DNA of 9,432 bases from Pseudaestuariivita sp. (GTDB taxonomy: Bacteria; Pseudomonadota; Alphaproteobacteria; Rhodobacterales; Rhodobacteraceae). A program made the position numbers and the translations under genes. The stretch is taken from the NCBI GenBank assembly GCA_020629995.1, contig JAHDCH010000087.1, positions 1-9,432 of the forward strand, read 5' to 3'. Positions 1 through 5,764 of the stretch are shown piece after piece; position 1 is the stretch's first letter, and each line of letters begins with the position of its first letter. The notes beneath the pieces were generated by a model, which saw only the letters and a list, made by a program, of their open reading frames with translations, was not told where the DNA came from and did no database searches.

Positions 1-51
1 CGGCTTCTTACTCGCGTCGCGCGCTATCTCAATGTCACTTCTGTAAGACAT
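1..51 (-). CDS. fhs: Formate-tetrahydrofolate ligase, 5' end only (partial)
   Basis: The gene begins with ATG at 51-49 and runs off the window edge, so only 17 codons are present. They read MSYRSDIEIARDASKKP. This matches the characteristic start of formate-tetrahydrofolate ligase (formyl-THF synthetase), whose N-terminus follows the pattern M-x-x-(K/R)-(S/T)-D-I-E-I-A-x-x-A-x-x-K-P. The enzyme uses ATP to join formate to tetrahydrofolate, giving 10-formyl-THF for one-carbon metabolism in the cytoplasm. A strong GGAGG at 64-60 sits 8 bases before the ATG, which fixes the start. The catalytic parts lie outside the window, so the name rests on 17 residues recalled from the family. The gene shares its strand with the MOSC gene upstream. 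The 144-base gap suggests it may have its own promoter. Confidence 0.8.
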   Translation of the reverse strand, partial: MSYRSDIEIARDASKKP

Positions 52-195
52 GGGGCTCCCCTCCCGACTTGGGTGTGTGCAATCGCGTACACTTAAGGCC
101 GGACCAGCGCCAAGGTGCAGAGCATTTCCGACACAAACACACCGGGAAGCGGCGCGGCGGGATGTCGCGGGGCGCTTATCGGAAACCGGCGTGCC
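52..195. other. Intergenic region, MOSC gene to fhs
   Basis: These 144 bases separate the MOSC stop from the fhs start. They hold the fhs ribosome binding site at 60-64. They also hold an imperfect 18-base dyad at 75-92 (GTGT...ACAC ends, two internal mismatches), 24 to 41 bases before the fhs ATG, where an operator could lie. A widely spaced 7-base inverted repeat (TTTCCGA at 125-131, TCGGAAA at 179-185) is also present. I see no clear sigma-70 promoter, no obvious terminator with a T tract, and no coding signal. Any regulatory role is inference. Confidence 0.4.
60..64 (-). promoter_or_regulatory. Strong ribosome binding site of fhs
   Basis: On the minus strand this reads GGAGG, followed after 8 bases by the ATG at 51-49. 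It is the best Shine-Dalgarno match in the window. It is the main reason for treating the short partial frame at the window edge as a real gene. Confidence 0.7.
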
Positions 196-777
196 TTACG
201 GTGCCCAGGCGCGCTGATCGGGAATGTGCAGGCGCATGCGGTCGCCCAGCGCCACGCGCCCTTCGGCCGCAACCCACGCCGTCACCCCGCGCAGGCCCTT
301 TGCCGCCGCCTTGAACGCCTTTCCGTGCCCGGGATGCGCCCCTTCGATCGACTTGGCCGGAAAGATGCAGGGCCGGTTCTCCATATCCACGACCACCGTC
401 GCGCCCGACGGCGCCTGCAGGCGCGAGGACGGTGGCAGGTGCGTGAAGTCAGGGATGCCGCGCAGCACCATCGTGCTGCCCAACCGCGCCGGGTCGAGCG
501 TATCAAGCCCCATCGCGCCCGCAATCTGCTCAAGCTCTTCTGCGCTGACGATCGACAATTGCCGCTCGTTCCGTATCGGCGTGCCTCTCTGGTATTGCGA
601 CGTCACCCGGCTGCACGAAAGGCGGGTCAACCCGGCGTGGCATTCGCCCGCGATGCCATCAAACGTCAGGTCGAGCGCGTCCCGCACCTCCGCCATAAGC
701 GCGTTCCGATCTTCGCTTTCCAGGCTCCCCAGCCAGACGATCTCGGCTTCGTATTCCGTGGGTTTCAACGCGGGCAT
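196..777 (-). CDS. MOSC domain-containing protein
   Basis: This encodes 193 residues, starting MPALKPTEYEAEIVWLG. MOSC domains are sulfur-carrier modules related to the C-terminal part of molybdenum cofactor sulfurase; free-standing ones such as YiiM act on N-hydroxylated compounds or handle Moco. Visible family features are the G-x-x-G-E-x-H-x-G motif (residues 41-49), the R-x-L-S-I-V-S strand with following helix (72-87), an L-x-x-(L/I)-A-x-x-(M/L)-G-L segment (82-91), and the candidate sulfur-carrying Cys137 in ENRPCIFP. The length fits single-domain members. I chose the ATG at 777 because AAAGG precedes it by 8 bases. An upstream TTG at 834 would put the N-terminus inside a palindrome, so I rejected it. 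It follows ftsH on the same strand, behind a hairpin that may limit read-through. Its substrate cannot be told from sequence. Confidence 0.85.
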   Translation of the reverse strand: MPALKPTEYEAEIVWLGSLESEDRNALMAEVRDALDLTFDGIAGECHAGLTRLSCSRVTSQYQRGTPIRNERQLSIVSAEELEQIAGAMGLDTLDPARLGSTMVLRGIPDFTHLPPSSRLQAPSGATVVVDMENRPCIFPAKSIEGAHPGHGKAFKAAAKGLRGVTAWVAAEGRVALGDRMRLHIPDQRAWAP

Positions 778-799
778 CGCACGACCTTTCAAAACAGAT

Positions 800-832
800 G
801 CGCCCGGTATGGACCACTGCCATACCGGGCGC
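800..832 (-). terminator. Perfect 13-bp inverted repeat, probable ftsH terminator
   Basis: The arms at 800-812 and 820-832 are exactly complementary over 13 bases (GCGCCCGGTATGG and its reverse complement), around a 7-base loop. In the minus direction the hairpin is followed by ATCTGTTTTG, a short T-rich tail, which fits a Rho-independent terminator for the tilS-ftsH transcript. The plus direction has no comparable tail. It ends only 22 bases before the MOSC ATG, leaving no room for a normal promoter in between. It may therefore act as a leaky terminator or attenuator in front of that gene. Confidence 0.65.
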
Positions 833-844
833 AATTACCTGTAG

Positions 845-864
845 GATGGGTGCTTGCACCCATC
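845..864. repeat. Short perfect palindrome just after ftsH, REP-like
   Basis: GATGGGTGC at 845-853 is followed after two bases by its exact reverse complement, GCACCCATC, at 856-864. As RNA this is an 8-bp stem with a 4-base loop. It lies 4 bases past the ftsH stop codon. The plus-strand hairpin is followed by a T-rich TTTCCT and the minus-strand one is not, so it is not an obvious terminator for ftsH. The flanking GTAGGATGGGTG...CACCCATC style resembles short dispersed intergenic palindromes I recall from Rhodobacterales genomes. That is memory, not a search. Confidence 0.5.
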
Positions 865-868
865 TTTC

Positions 869-2788
869 CTAGGCCGAAGGTTCGGGTTCCATGTCCCCGC
901 CACCAACCGGCTTGTTGCGCGGTTTGGTTTTCGGGATCGCGGTGACCGACGGCGCGTTACCCGACGGCTTTTCGTCGTCTTCGTCCTTCTCGATGGTGGG
1001 CGGCTCGCCCCGCATCACGCGCTTGATCTCGTCGCCTGTCAGCGTCTCGTACTCCAGCAGGCCCTGCGCCAGACGCTCCCATTCTTCGTTCTTGTCCGTC
1101 AGGATCTGGAACGCGCGGTCATAGCCCTCCTGGATAAAGCGTTTGACCTCTTCCTCGATCAGTTCCTTGGTGCTGGCGCTCACCGACAGGCCCGCGGTCT
1201 GGCCGCTGTAACCCTCGGCCGCCTCGCGGTAGTCGATGTTGCCCACCTTGTCGGACATGCCCCATTGCAGCACCATCGCACGCGCCAGCGCGCTGGCCTG
1301 CTGGATGTCGCCCGCCGGACCATTCGACACATTGTCCTCACCGTACTTGATGATCTCGGCTGCCTTGCCCGCCATGGTCATGGCCAGCTTTTCCTCGCAT
1401 TCCGAACGGTGCCAGTTAAGCCGGTCAATCTCGGGCAGCGACACAACCATACCCAGCGCGCCGCCGCGCGGGATGATCGTCGCCTTGTAGACCGGGTCAC
1501 ATTGCGGCAGCTCAAGCCCCACCACGGCGTGCCCCGCCTCGTGATAGGCCGTCTTTTCCTTCTGATCGTCGGTCAGGACCATGCTGCGCCGCTCGGCGCC
1601 CATCATCACCTTGTCCTTGGCGTTCTCGAAATCCACCATGGTGACAAAGCGCCGGCCCACGCGTGCCGCCATCAGCGCCGCCTCGTTCACAAGGTTCGCC
1701 AGATCAGCCCCCGAGAAGCCCGGCGTGCCGCGCGCGATGATCCGCATGTCCGCGTCGGGGCCCAGCGGCACCTTGCGCGCATGCACGTTCAGGATCTTCT
1801 CGCGGCCCTTGATGTCAGGGTTCGGCACGGTGACCTGACGGTCAAACCGGCCCGGACGCAACAGCGCAGGGTCCAGCACGTCGCGGCGGTTGGTGGCCGC
1901 GATGATGATCACGCCCTCGTTCGCCTCGAACCCGTCCATCTCGACCAGCAGCTGGTTGAGCGTCTGTTCACGCTCGTCATTGCCGCCGCCATAGCCCGCA
2001 CCACGATGCCGGCCCACGGCGTCGATCTCGTCGATGAACACGATACATGGCGCGTTCTTCTTGGCCTGTTCGAACATGTCACGCACGCGGCTTGCACCAA
2101 CACCCACGAACATCTCCACGAAATCCGAACCCGAGATGGTAAAGAACGGCACGCCCGCCTCGCCCGCAATCGCGCGCGCCAGCAGCGTCTTACCGGTGCC
2201 CGGAGGGCCCACCAGCAGCGCGCCTTTGGGGATCTTGCCGCCCAGCGCGCTGAATTTCTGCGGGTTGCGCAGGAATTCGACGATCTCTTCCAGCTCTTCC
2301 TTGGCCTCGTCGATGCCCGCCACGTCGTCAAACGTCACGCGCCCGTGCTTTTCGGTCAGCATCTTGGCCTTGGACTTGCCAAAGCCCATCGCCCCGCCAC
2401 GGCCCCCGCCCTGCATCCGGTTCATGAAATAGATCCACACCCCGATCAACAGCAGGAACGGCAGCAGGCTCAGGATGAACGTCTGGAACCCCGACTGCTC
2501 TTGCTGGCGTGCGCTGAACGGCACGCCTTCGTCAGTGAGCAGGTCTGTGATGTTCGCGTCATCCGGGCGGATCGTCACGTATTCATTGCCATCCGCGCCG
2601 ACGAAACGCACCTGTTCACCGTCGATGGTGACATTGCGCACTTCGTCATCTTTGACCGATTGCACAAACTCCGAATAGCTCACCTCGCGGCTCTGCATCG
2701 TGTTGCCCGTGCCGTTGAACAGCTGGAACAGGGCCATCATCAGCAAAAACAGGACGACCCAAAAGGCGATGTTGCGTGCGTTTCCCAA
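869..2788 (-). CDS. ftsH: ATP-dependent zinc metalloprotease FtsH
   Basis: This encodes 639 residues, the usual full length. FtsH is a hexameric inner-membrane AAA+ protease that extracts and degrades misassembled membrane proteins and selected regulators. Membrane segments lie at about residues 7-24 and 103-122, flanking a periplasmic domain. The AAA module shows Walker A GPPGTGKT (194-201), pore loop MFVG (226-229), Walker B IVFIDEID (249-256), and the second region of homology with arginine fingers R312 and R315. The protease domain has zinc motif HEAGH (416-420) with catalytic E417, and D494 in PAGDI as likely third zinc ligand. The C-terminal tail is acidic, then Pro/Lys-rich. The start is TTG at 2788: GGAG sits 7 bases upstream and the resulting [10 protein letters not shown] is the expected family N-terminus. 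It follows tilS by 65 bases and probably ends the operon. Confidence 0.97.
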   Translation of the reverse strand: MGNARNIAFWVVLFLLMMALFQLFNGTGNTMQSREVSYSEFVQSVKDDEVRNVTIDGEQVRFVGADGNEYVTIRPDDANITDLLTDEGVPFSARQQEQSGFQTFILSLLPFLLLIGVWIYFMNRMQGGGRGGAMGFGKSKAKMLTEKHGRVTFDDVAGIDEAKEELEEIVEFLRNPQKFSALGGKIPKGALLVGPPGTGKTLLARAIAGEAGVPFFTISGSDFVEMFVGVGASRVRDMFEQAKKNAPCIVFIDEIDAVGRHRGAGYGGGNDEREQTLNQLLVEMDGFEANEGVIIIAATNRRDVLDPALLRPGRFDRQVTVPNPDIKGREKILNVHARKVPLGPDADMRIIARGTPGFSGADLANLVNEAALMAARVGRRFVTMVDFENAKDKVMMGAERRSMVLTDDQKEKTAYHEAGHAVVGLELPQCDPVYKATIIPRGGALGMVVSLPEIDRLNWHRSECEEKLAMTMAGKAAEIIKYGEDNVSNGPAGDIQQASALARAMVLQWGMSDKVGNIDYREAAEGYSGQTAGLSVSASTKELIEEEVKRFIQEGYDRAFQILTDKNEEWERLAQGLLEYETLTGDEIKRVMRGEPPTIEKDEDDEKPSGNAPSVTAIPKTKPRNKPVGGGDMEPEPSA

Positions 2789-2795
2789 GGAAATT

Positions 2796-2799
2796 CTCC
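2796..2799 (-). promoter_or_regulatory. Ribosome binding site supporting the TTG start of ftsH
   Basis: GGAG on the minus strand lies 7 bases before the TTG at 2788-2786. No ATG or GTG in this frame gives a similar N-terminus. This site and the conserved MGNARN start decide the call. Confidence 0.6.
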
Positions 2800-2807
2800 G
2801 GTCTGGC

Positions 2808-2828
2808 GTGGTGGCAGCGGCCTACCAC
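2808..2828 (-). promoter_or_regulatory. Leader hairpin before ftsH
   Basis: GTGGT/ACCAC (2808-2812 with 2824-2828) continues into GGC/GCC (2813-2815 with 2820-2822) around a 4-base loop, with one bulged base at 2823. The result is an 8-bp stem ending 8 bases before the GGAG of ftsH in the 65-base tilS-ftsH gap. It has no T tract, so a terminator is unlikely. A role in translation or mRNA stability is possible but not shown. Confidence 0.35.
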
Positions 2829-2843
2829 AAGGGGCTATGGCTT

Positions 2844-2871
2844 TAAATAGCGATCAATTGCGGCGCTTCAA
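2844..2871 (-). promoter_or_regulatory. Weak candidate promoter for ftsH
   Basis: On the minus strand TTGAAG (2871-2866) is followed after 16 bases by TATTTA (2849-2844), overlapping the end of tilS. TTGAAG matches the sigma-70 -35 box at four bases and TATTTA matches the -10 box at three. It stands out because its AT content is well above the neighbouring sequence. I saw no convincing heat-shock (RpoH) promoter, although ftsH is heat-regulated in many relatives. Confidence 0.2.
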
Positions 2872-4236
2872 TGGTGCCCAGCCTGCGGCAAAGGCGCCAC
2901 CGGGCGGCTCGAGGTTCGGGCGCAGCTTTGGTCCAATCGCCGCCGGGGCAAAGGCGCGCAGGCTTTTGCCGTCAAAAACCGCCGGCATCGCGATCAACGT
3001 GGCATAGGGAATGCCGCCCGGCCGCTCATCAAGCTGCGCCGCGCCCGCCTCTCCCAACGCGCGCATGGTCAGCCCCTCCAGTTCGCGTTGAAACAGACGC
3101 CACCGCCGGTCCCAATGCCCGGCCCCCACGGGCACCTCGTGGCCCGCCACCGCCGCATATTCCCGTGTCATCCGCAACGTGTCTGGATCGGTGGTGATCC
3201 GGCAGCCCTGCAGCGTCATCCCGCCACCCGACACCGCGCGGTCCAGCACATCTTCCAGCGCGCTCATCCGCGGTCTCAGCGGCTCCGACGACACATAGCG
3301 CAGGCCTTCCGCCAGCAGCCTCAGCGCCGTTTCTTCATCCAGCCGCGCCAGATGAGCGCGGCCAAAGATCACGTCGCCCGTGTCACGGCAGGTCCGCACC
3401 TCCCTCGCCGCCTCCGCCGCCCTGGCGTACAGCGCCTCGCGCGCCCGCGCCATGCGGCGCGCCGTTGCCGCCAGCGTCCCGGTGTCCAGCCCCAGCGCTT
3501 CCAGCTGCGGCCTCGCCTTGCGCACCGCCACCCGGTCAAAGCGCGCGTCGTCGTTGCTCGGATCCTCGATCCAGCCTGTGCGATAAAACCGCAGATGCGC
3601 CCGCAGCGCCTCTCTCCGCTCTCCCAGCAGCGGGCGCACCACATCCATCCAGCCCGGTCGGATCATCGTCCCCCTCCCGGGCTCAGACTGTTGCGGCTTG
3701 GGCCCGTCGCACTCCCGCTCACTCAACAGCTCTCCAGGCCCCAGCTTCACCCTGCGCTTTGCGTCCATCGCCGCCAGACCCTCCGCGCCCGACCCGCGCG
3801 CCAGCCGCATCACAAATGTCTCGGCCAGATCATCCTCGGTATGGGCCATCAGCACATGGGTCAGCAGGCCCCGCCAGCGGTCAATCAGCTCCAGCCTCGC
3901 CTGCCGCGCCCGCGCCTGCAGGTTTCCCTGCCCGTCCCAGCTCCAGCGCAGGACCGTGTGGTTCAGCCCCAGCGCCTCGCATTCCGCGCGCACAAAGGCC
4001 GCCTCCTCCGCCGCCTCTGCCCTCAGCCCGTGATCTACCGTCACAACCCACAGCTTCACACCCATGTGCCGCGCCCAGCCGTGCGCCAAAAGCAGCATCG
4101 CCATGGAATCGCTCCCGCCCGACACCGCCAGCGCAATTCCACTGGGAAACTCCGGACCGAGCAGCCGCCCCATCTCATCCGCAAAGCGCTGCGGCAGATC
4201 GGGGTCGGGCCGGTTTTGGTCTTCTTCTCTTTTCAA
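2854..4236 (-). CDS. tilS: tRNA(Ile)-lysidine synthetase TilS
   Basis: TilS uses ATP and lysine to convert C34 of the CAU-anticodon tRNA-Ile2 to lysidine, so that it reads AUA; it is cytoplasmic and usually essential. From a TTG start at 4236 the protein has 460 residues. It shows the N-type ATP-pyrophosphatase PP-loop SGGSDS (39-44), VDHGLR (67-72), AHTEDDLAET (131-140), and the TilS-specific DPSNDDARFDRVAVR segment (225-239), followed by helical and C-terminal domains. The start is uncertain. ATG at 4173 would give 439 residues but cut into the helix QRFADEMGRLLGPEFP, which looks like real protein just ahead of the PP-loop. A GTG at 4353 would overlap cpoB by 77 bases. Residues about 162-194 form an odd insertion, listed separately. 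The gene lies 40 bases after cpoB and 65 before ftsH. Confidence 0.92.
   Translation of the reverse strand: MKREEDQNRPDPDLPQRFADEMGRLLGPEFPSGIALAVSGGSDSMAMLLLAHGWARHMGVKLWVVTVDHGLRAEAAEEAAFVRAECEALGLNHTVLRWSWDGQGNLQARARQARLELIDRWRGLLTHVLMAHTEDDLAETFVMRLARGSGAEGLAAMDAKRRVKLGPGELLSERECDGPKPQQSEPGRGTMIRPGWMDVVRPLLGERREALRAHLRFYRTGWIEDPSNDDARFDRVAVRKARPQLEALGLDTGTLAATARRMARAREALYARAAEAAREVRTCRDTGDVIFGRAHLARLDEETALRLLAEGLRYVSSEPLRPRMSALEDVLDRAVSGGGMTLQGCRITTDPDTLRMTREYAAVAGHEVPVGAGHWDRRWRLFQRELEGLTMRALGEAGAAQLDERPGGIPYATLIAMPAVFDGKSLRAFAPAAIGPKLRPNLEPPGGAFAAGWAPLKRRN
3658..3747 (-). other. Unusual insertion inside TilS, possible in-frame repeat element
   Basis: About 30 codons, encoding LGPGELLSERECDGPKPQQS and the following EPGRGTMIR, lie between RRV and GWMDVVRPLL. 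As I recall the family, only a short loop joins the catalytic core to the RPLL segment there. The stretch is polar, rich in Gly, Pro, Glu and Gln, and poor in hydrophobic residues. The DNA carries CTGTTG and CAACAG as a spaced inverted repeat and GGGCCC/GCCCGGG blocks, so it may derive from a dispersed palindromic element. The frame is intact, so TilS should still be functional. Confidence 0.35.
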
Positions 4237-4247
4237 ATATGGAACAT
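4229..4247 (-). promoter_or_regulatory. AT-rich purine tract at the cpoB-tilS junction
   Basis: In the minus direction this reads GTTCCATATTTGAAAAGAG and continues into AAGAAGACC. It is the most AT-rich short block near tilS. It contains the TTG proposed as the tilS start (4236-4234). The ATATTTGAA-plus-purines pattern resembles an intergenic motif I recall as frequent in Roseobacter genomes. If so, it may be a processing, translation or terminal signal rather than coding sequence, and tilS would then start further down at 4173. Confidence 0.3.
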
Positions 4248-4276
4248 CCCGGCCCGGGCCACCCGCGCCGCCGTCC

Positions 4277-5092
4277 TCAGCAGCCAAGCTGCGCCCGGAC
4301 GTTGGCGGCCTCGGCCACAAACGGATCGCCGGGGAACCTTGCGCCGACTTCACCCAGCGTCACGCAGGCCTCCTGCGGCTTGCCCAGACGGCCCAGCGCC
4401 TCGCCCACGCGGAACAGCGCCTCGGGCGCGACCTCGCTCCGGGGATAGCCCGAATAGCTGTCAAGCCAGGCGCGGGCCGCGCTGCGCACGTCGCCCTGTG
4501 CATCCAGCGCCTTACCCAGGCCCAGCAGTGCCTGCGGCTCGAACGGCGATCCCGGATAGACTTCGCGGAAACGGCTGAACCCGGCGGCCGCGGTGGCCGC
4601 GTCGCCTGCCTCCAGCGCCGCCTGCGCCGCGTCAAAGTCAGCCTGCTCGCCCACGGCCAGCTGCGTGCCGCCGCCGGAGGTGGTCGCCGGCGCGGGCGTG
4701 GCCGCCGCCACCTGCGATGGCGCTTCGCCGCCGAGGGTCGAGGTTTCGCCCAGCTGGCTGACGTCTCCGCCTTCCAGCTCGACCAGCCGGAATTCAAGGT
4801 CTCCGATCCTGTTGGTGCCGTCGCGCACCACGCGGTCGATGCGGAACTCCAGCTCTTCGGTCTTGCCGGTCAGGCGCTGCAGCTGCGTCTCCAGCGCGTT
4901 CACCCGGTCCAGCACGCTGCCCGAGGCGCTGCCCGCCCCCGACGCTCCGGTGGTGGACAGCTCTCGCTTCAGGCGCTGGATCTCGATGTTGAGCAAGGTC
5001 AGGTCCTGCCGGATGTCGGCCAGCGTCTGATCCTGCGCCGCCACGTTCGTGCCGGCAGCCAGCGCCAGCACCACACACAAGATCAATCGCAT
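4277..5092 (-). CDS. cpoB: Cell division coordinator CpoB (YbgF), Tol-Pal associated
   Basis: This encodes 271 residues. CpoB is a periplasmic partner of TolA that links outer-membrane constriction to septal peptidoglycan synthesis by PBP1B in E. coli. The sequence shows a signal peptide (MRLILCVVLALAAGTNVAA, cleavage near residue 19). A heptad-rich coiled coil follows (about 21-108, split by a Ser/Gly/Ala linker at 47-60), as in the YbgF trimerisation region. An Ala/Pro/Thr/Gly linker spans about 118-146. A C-terminal TPR-like repeat domain (about 150-271) contains AAGFSRFREVYPGSPFEPQALLGLGKAL-type helix pairs. I chose the ATG at 5092 because GGAG lies 6 bases upstream and the frame then starts directly with the signal peptide. 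An upstream TTG at 5113 adds seven unlikely residues. The gene follows pal by 28 bases and is probably cotranscribed. Confidence 0.92.
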   Translation of the reverse strand: MRLILCVVLALAAGTNVAAQDQTLADIRQDLTLLNIEIQRLKRELSTTGASGAGSASGSVLDRVNALETQLQRLTGKTEELEFRIDRVVRDGTNRIGDLEFRLVELEGGDVSQLGETSTLGGEAPSQVAAATPAPATTSGGGTQLAVGEQADFDAAQAALEAGDAATAAAGFSRFREVYPGSPFEPQALLGLGKALDAQGDVRSAARAWLDSYSGYPRSEVAPEALFRVGEALGRLGKPQEACVTLGEVGARFPGDPFVAEAANVRAQLGC

Positions 5093-5120
5093 TGCCGTCT
5101 CCGCCGGACCCAAGTGAACC

Positions 5121-5636
5121 TTAGCTGGTCAGCCCGCCCGAGATGATCGTGACCGCGCGCCGGTTCTTGGCATAGCAGGCCTCTTCCGAGCAAATCTCGA
5201 TGGGGCGTTCCTTGCCATAGCTTACCACGCGCAGGCGGCTGTCCGAAATGCCTTTCGACACCAGGTATTCCTTGACCGCGTTCGACCGGCGTGCGCCCAG
5301 CGCGAGGTTGTATTCACGGGTGCCCTGTTCGTCGGCGTGGCCTTCGATGATGGCCACATAGTCGGAATTGGTCGTCAACCACGCGGCCTGCGCGTCCAGA
5401 ATGGCCCGGCCCTGCGCGGTGAGCGTGGATTGATCCACCTCGAACAGCACCCGGTCCCCGACCGTCTGCTGGAAATATTCAGGCGTATTGGGCGCCGGCC
5501 CAAGGCTGGCCGGATCGACCGCAGGCGCGGCGCGGGTCGCGCTCAGGTCGACCTCGTTGTCGAACCGGTTGGGGTTGGTGCAGGCCGCGATGGAAAGCGT
5601 GGCCGCGCCGAGGATAAGCGCTTTGATCGGTGTCAT
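5121..5636 (-). CDS. pal: Peptidoglycan-associated lipoprotein Pal
   Basis: This encodes 171 residues. Pal is anchored in the outer membrane by lipid and binds the meso-DAP peptide of peptidoglycan, tethering the outer membrane and acting as the target of TolB/TolA. The signal peptide ends in a lipobox, Ile-Ala-Ala-Cys, with the lipidated Cys19. A flexible Ala/Pro linker follows to about residue 55. The OmpA-like domain covers about 60-168, with IIEGHADEQGTREYN and LGARRSNAV; D102 and R117 are spaced like the DAP-binding Asp271/Arg286 of OmpA. C149 and C154 may form a disulfide. The ATG at 5636 is preceded by AAAGGG at 8 bases. The 128-base gap after tolB leaves space for a promoter of its own. 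Confidence 0.96.
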   Translation of the reverse strand: MTPIKALILGAATLSIAACTNPNRFDNEVDLSATRAAPAVDPASLGPAPNTPEYFQQTVGDRVLFEVDQSTLTAQGRAILDAQAAWLTTNSDYVAIIEGHADEQGTREYNLALGARRSNAVKEYLVSKGISDSRLRVVSYGKERPIEICSEEACYAKNRRAVTIISGGLTS

Positions 5637-5678
5637 GGTGTCTGCCCTTTTGCCCGAATGCCTTAGTGGCTTTTGTCC

Positions 5679-5707
5679 ACGCTACCACAGGTGGAGCGGC
5701 AAGAAAA
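5679..5707 (-). promoter_or_regulatory. Weak candidate promoter for pal
   Basis: In the minus direction TTTTCT (5707-5702) and TAGCGT (5684-5679) are 17 bases apart. A TGG directly before the second box gives an extended -10 arrangement (TGGTAGCGT). Both boxes match consensus poorly. The call rests mainly on the location, since this is the only long gap inside the tol-pal cluster and separate pal transcription is known in other bacteria. Confidence 0.22.
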
Positions 5708-5759
5708 CGCTGGCCGCTTCGCGCGCGCGGGCTCCCGCCGATCCCGAGTCTTTCTTGCC
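5698..5759. repeat. Spaced 9-bp inverted repeat between tolB and pal
   Basis: GGCAAGAAA at 5698-5706 has its exact reverse complement, TTTCTTGCC, at 5751-5759, 44 bases apart. The sequence between is very GC-rich and can form a small inner stem (GCGG/CCGC). No T tract follows on the minus strand, so it is not a typical terminator for tolB. It could close a long stem in the transcript or mark paired protein sites. The function is unknown. Confidence 0.4.
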
Positions 5760-5764
5760 ACGCT

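Noticed and set aside
52..195. Possible THF-type riboswitch in the fhs leader
   Set aside because: I could not find a conserved riboswitch core by eye, and known alphaproteobacterial THF-II riboswitches are associated with folE. Position alone is not enough.
778..834. TTG-initiated N-terminal extension of the MOSC protein (MRPVWQWSIPGAS...)
   Set aside because: It lies within the perfect palindrome at 800-832 and lacks a ribosome binding site, whereas the ATG at 777 has AAAGG at proper spacing.
854..3007. 717-codon open frame on the plus strand opposite ftsH
   Set aside because: It is exactly antisense to the unmistakable ftsH gene. Its His/Arg/Leu-rich composition is the usual product of reading GC-rich codons backwards, and it shows no domain.
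4237..4353. Longer tilS form starting with GTG at 4353
   Set aside because: It would overlap cpoB by 77 bases, and the added residues look like out-of-frame cpoB sequence with no relation to TilS.
3088..4578. 496-codon plus-strand open frame opposite tilS and cpoB
   Set aside because: It is an Arg/Pro/His-rich antisense shadow that spans two real genes and has no recognisable motif.
5093..5113. Seven-residue upstream extension of CpoB from a TTG
   Set aside because: The ATG at 5092 has GGAG at 6 bases and begins directly with a normal signal peptide.
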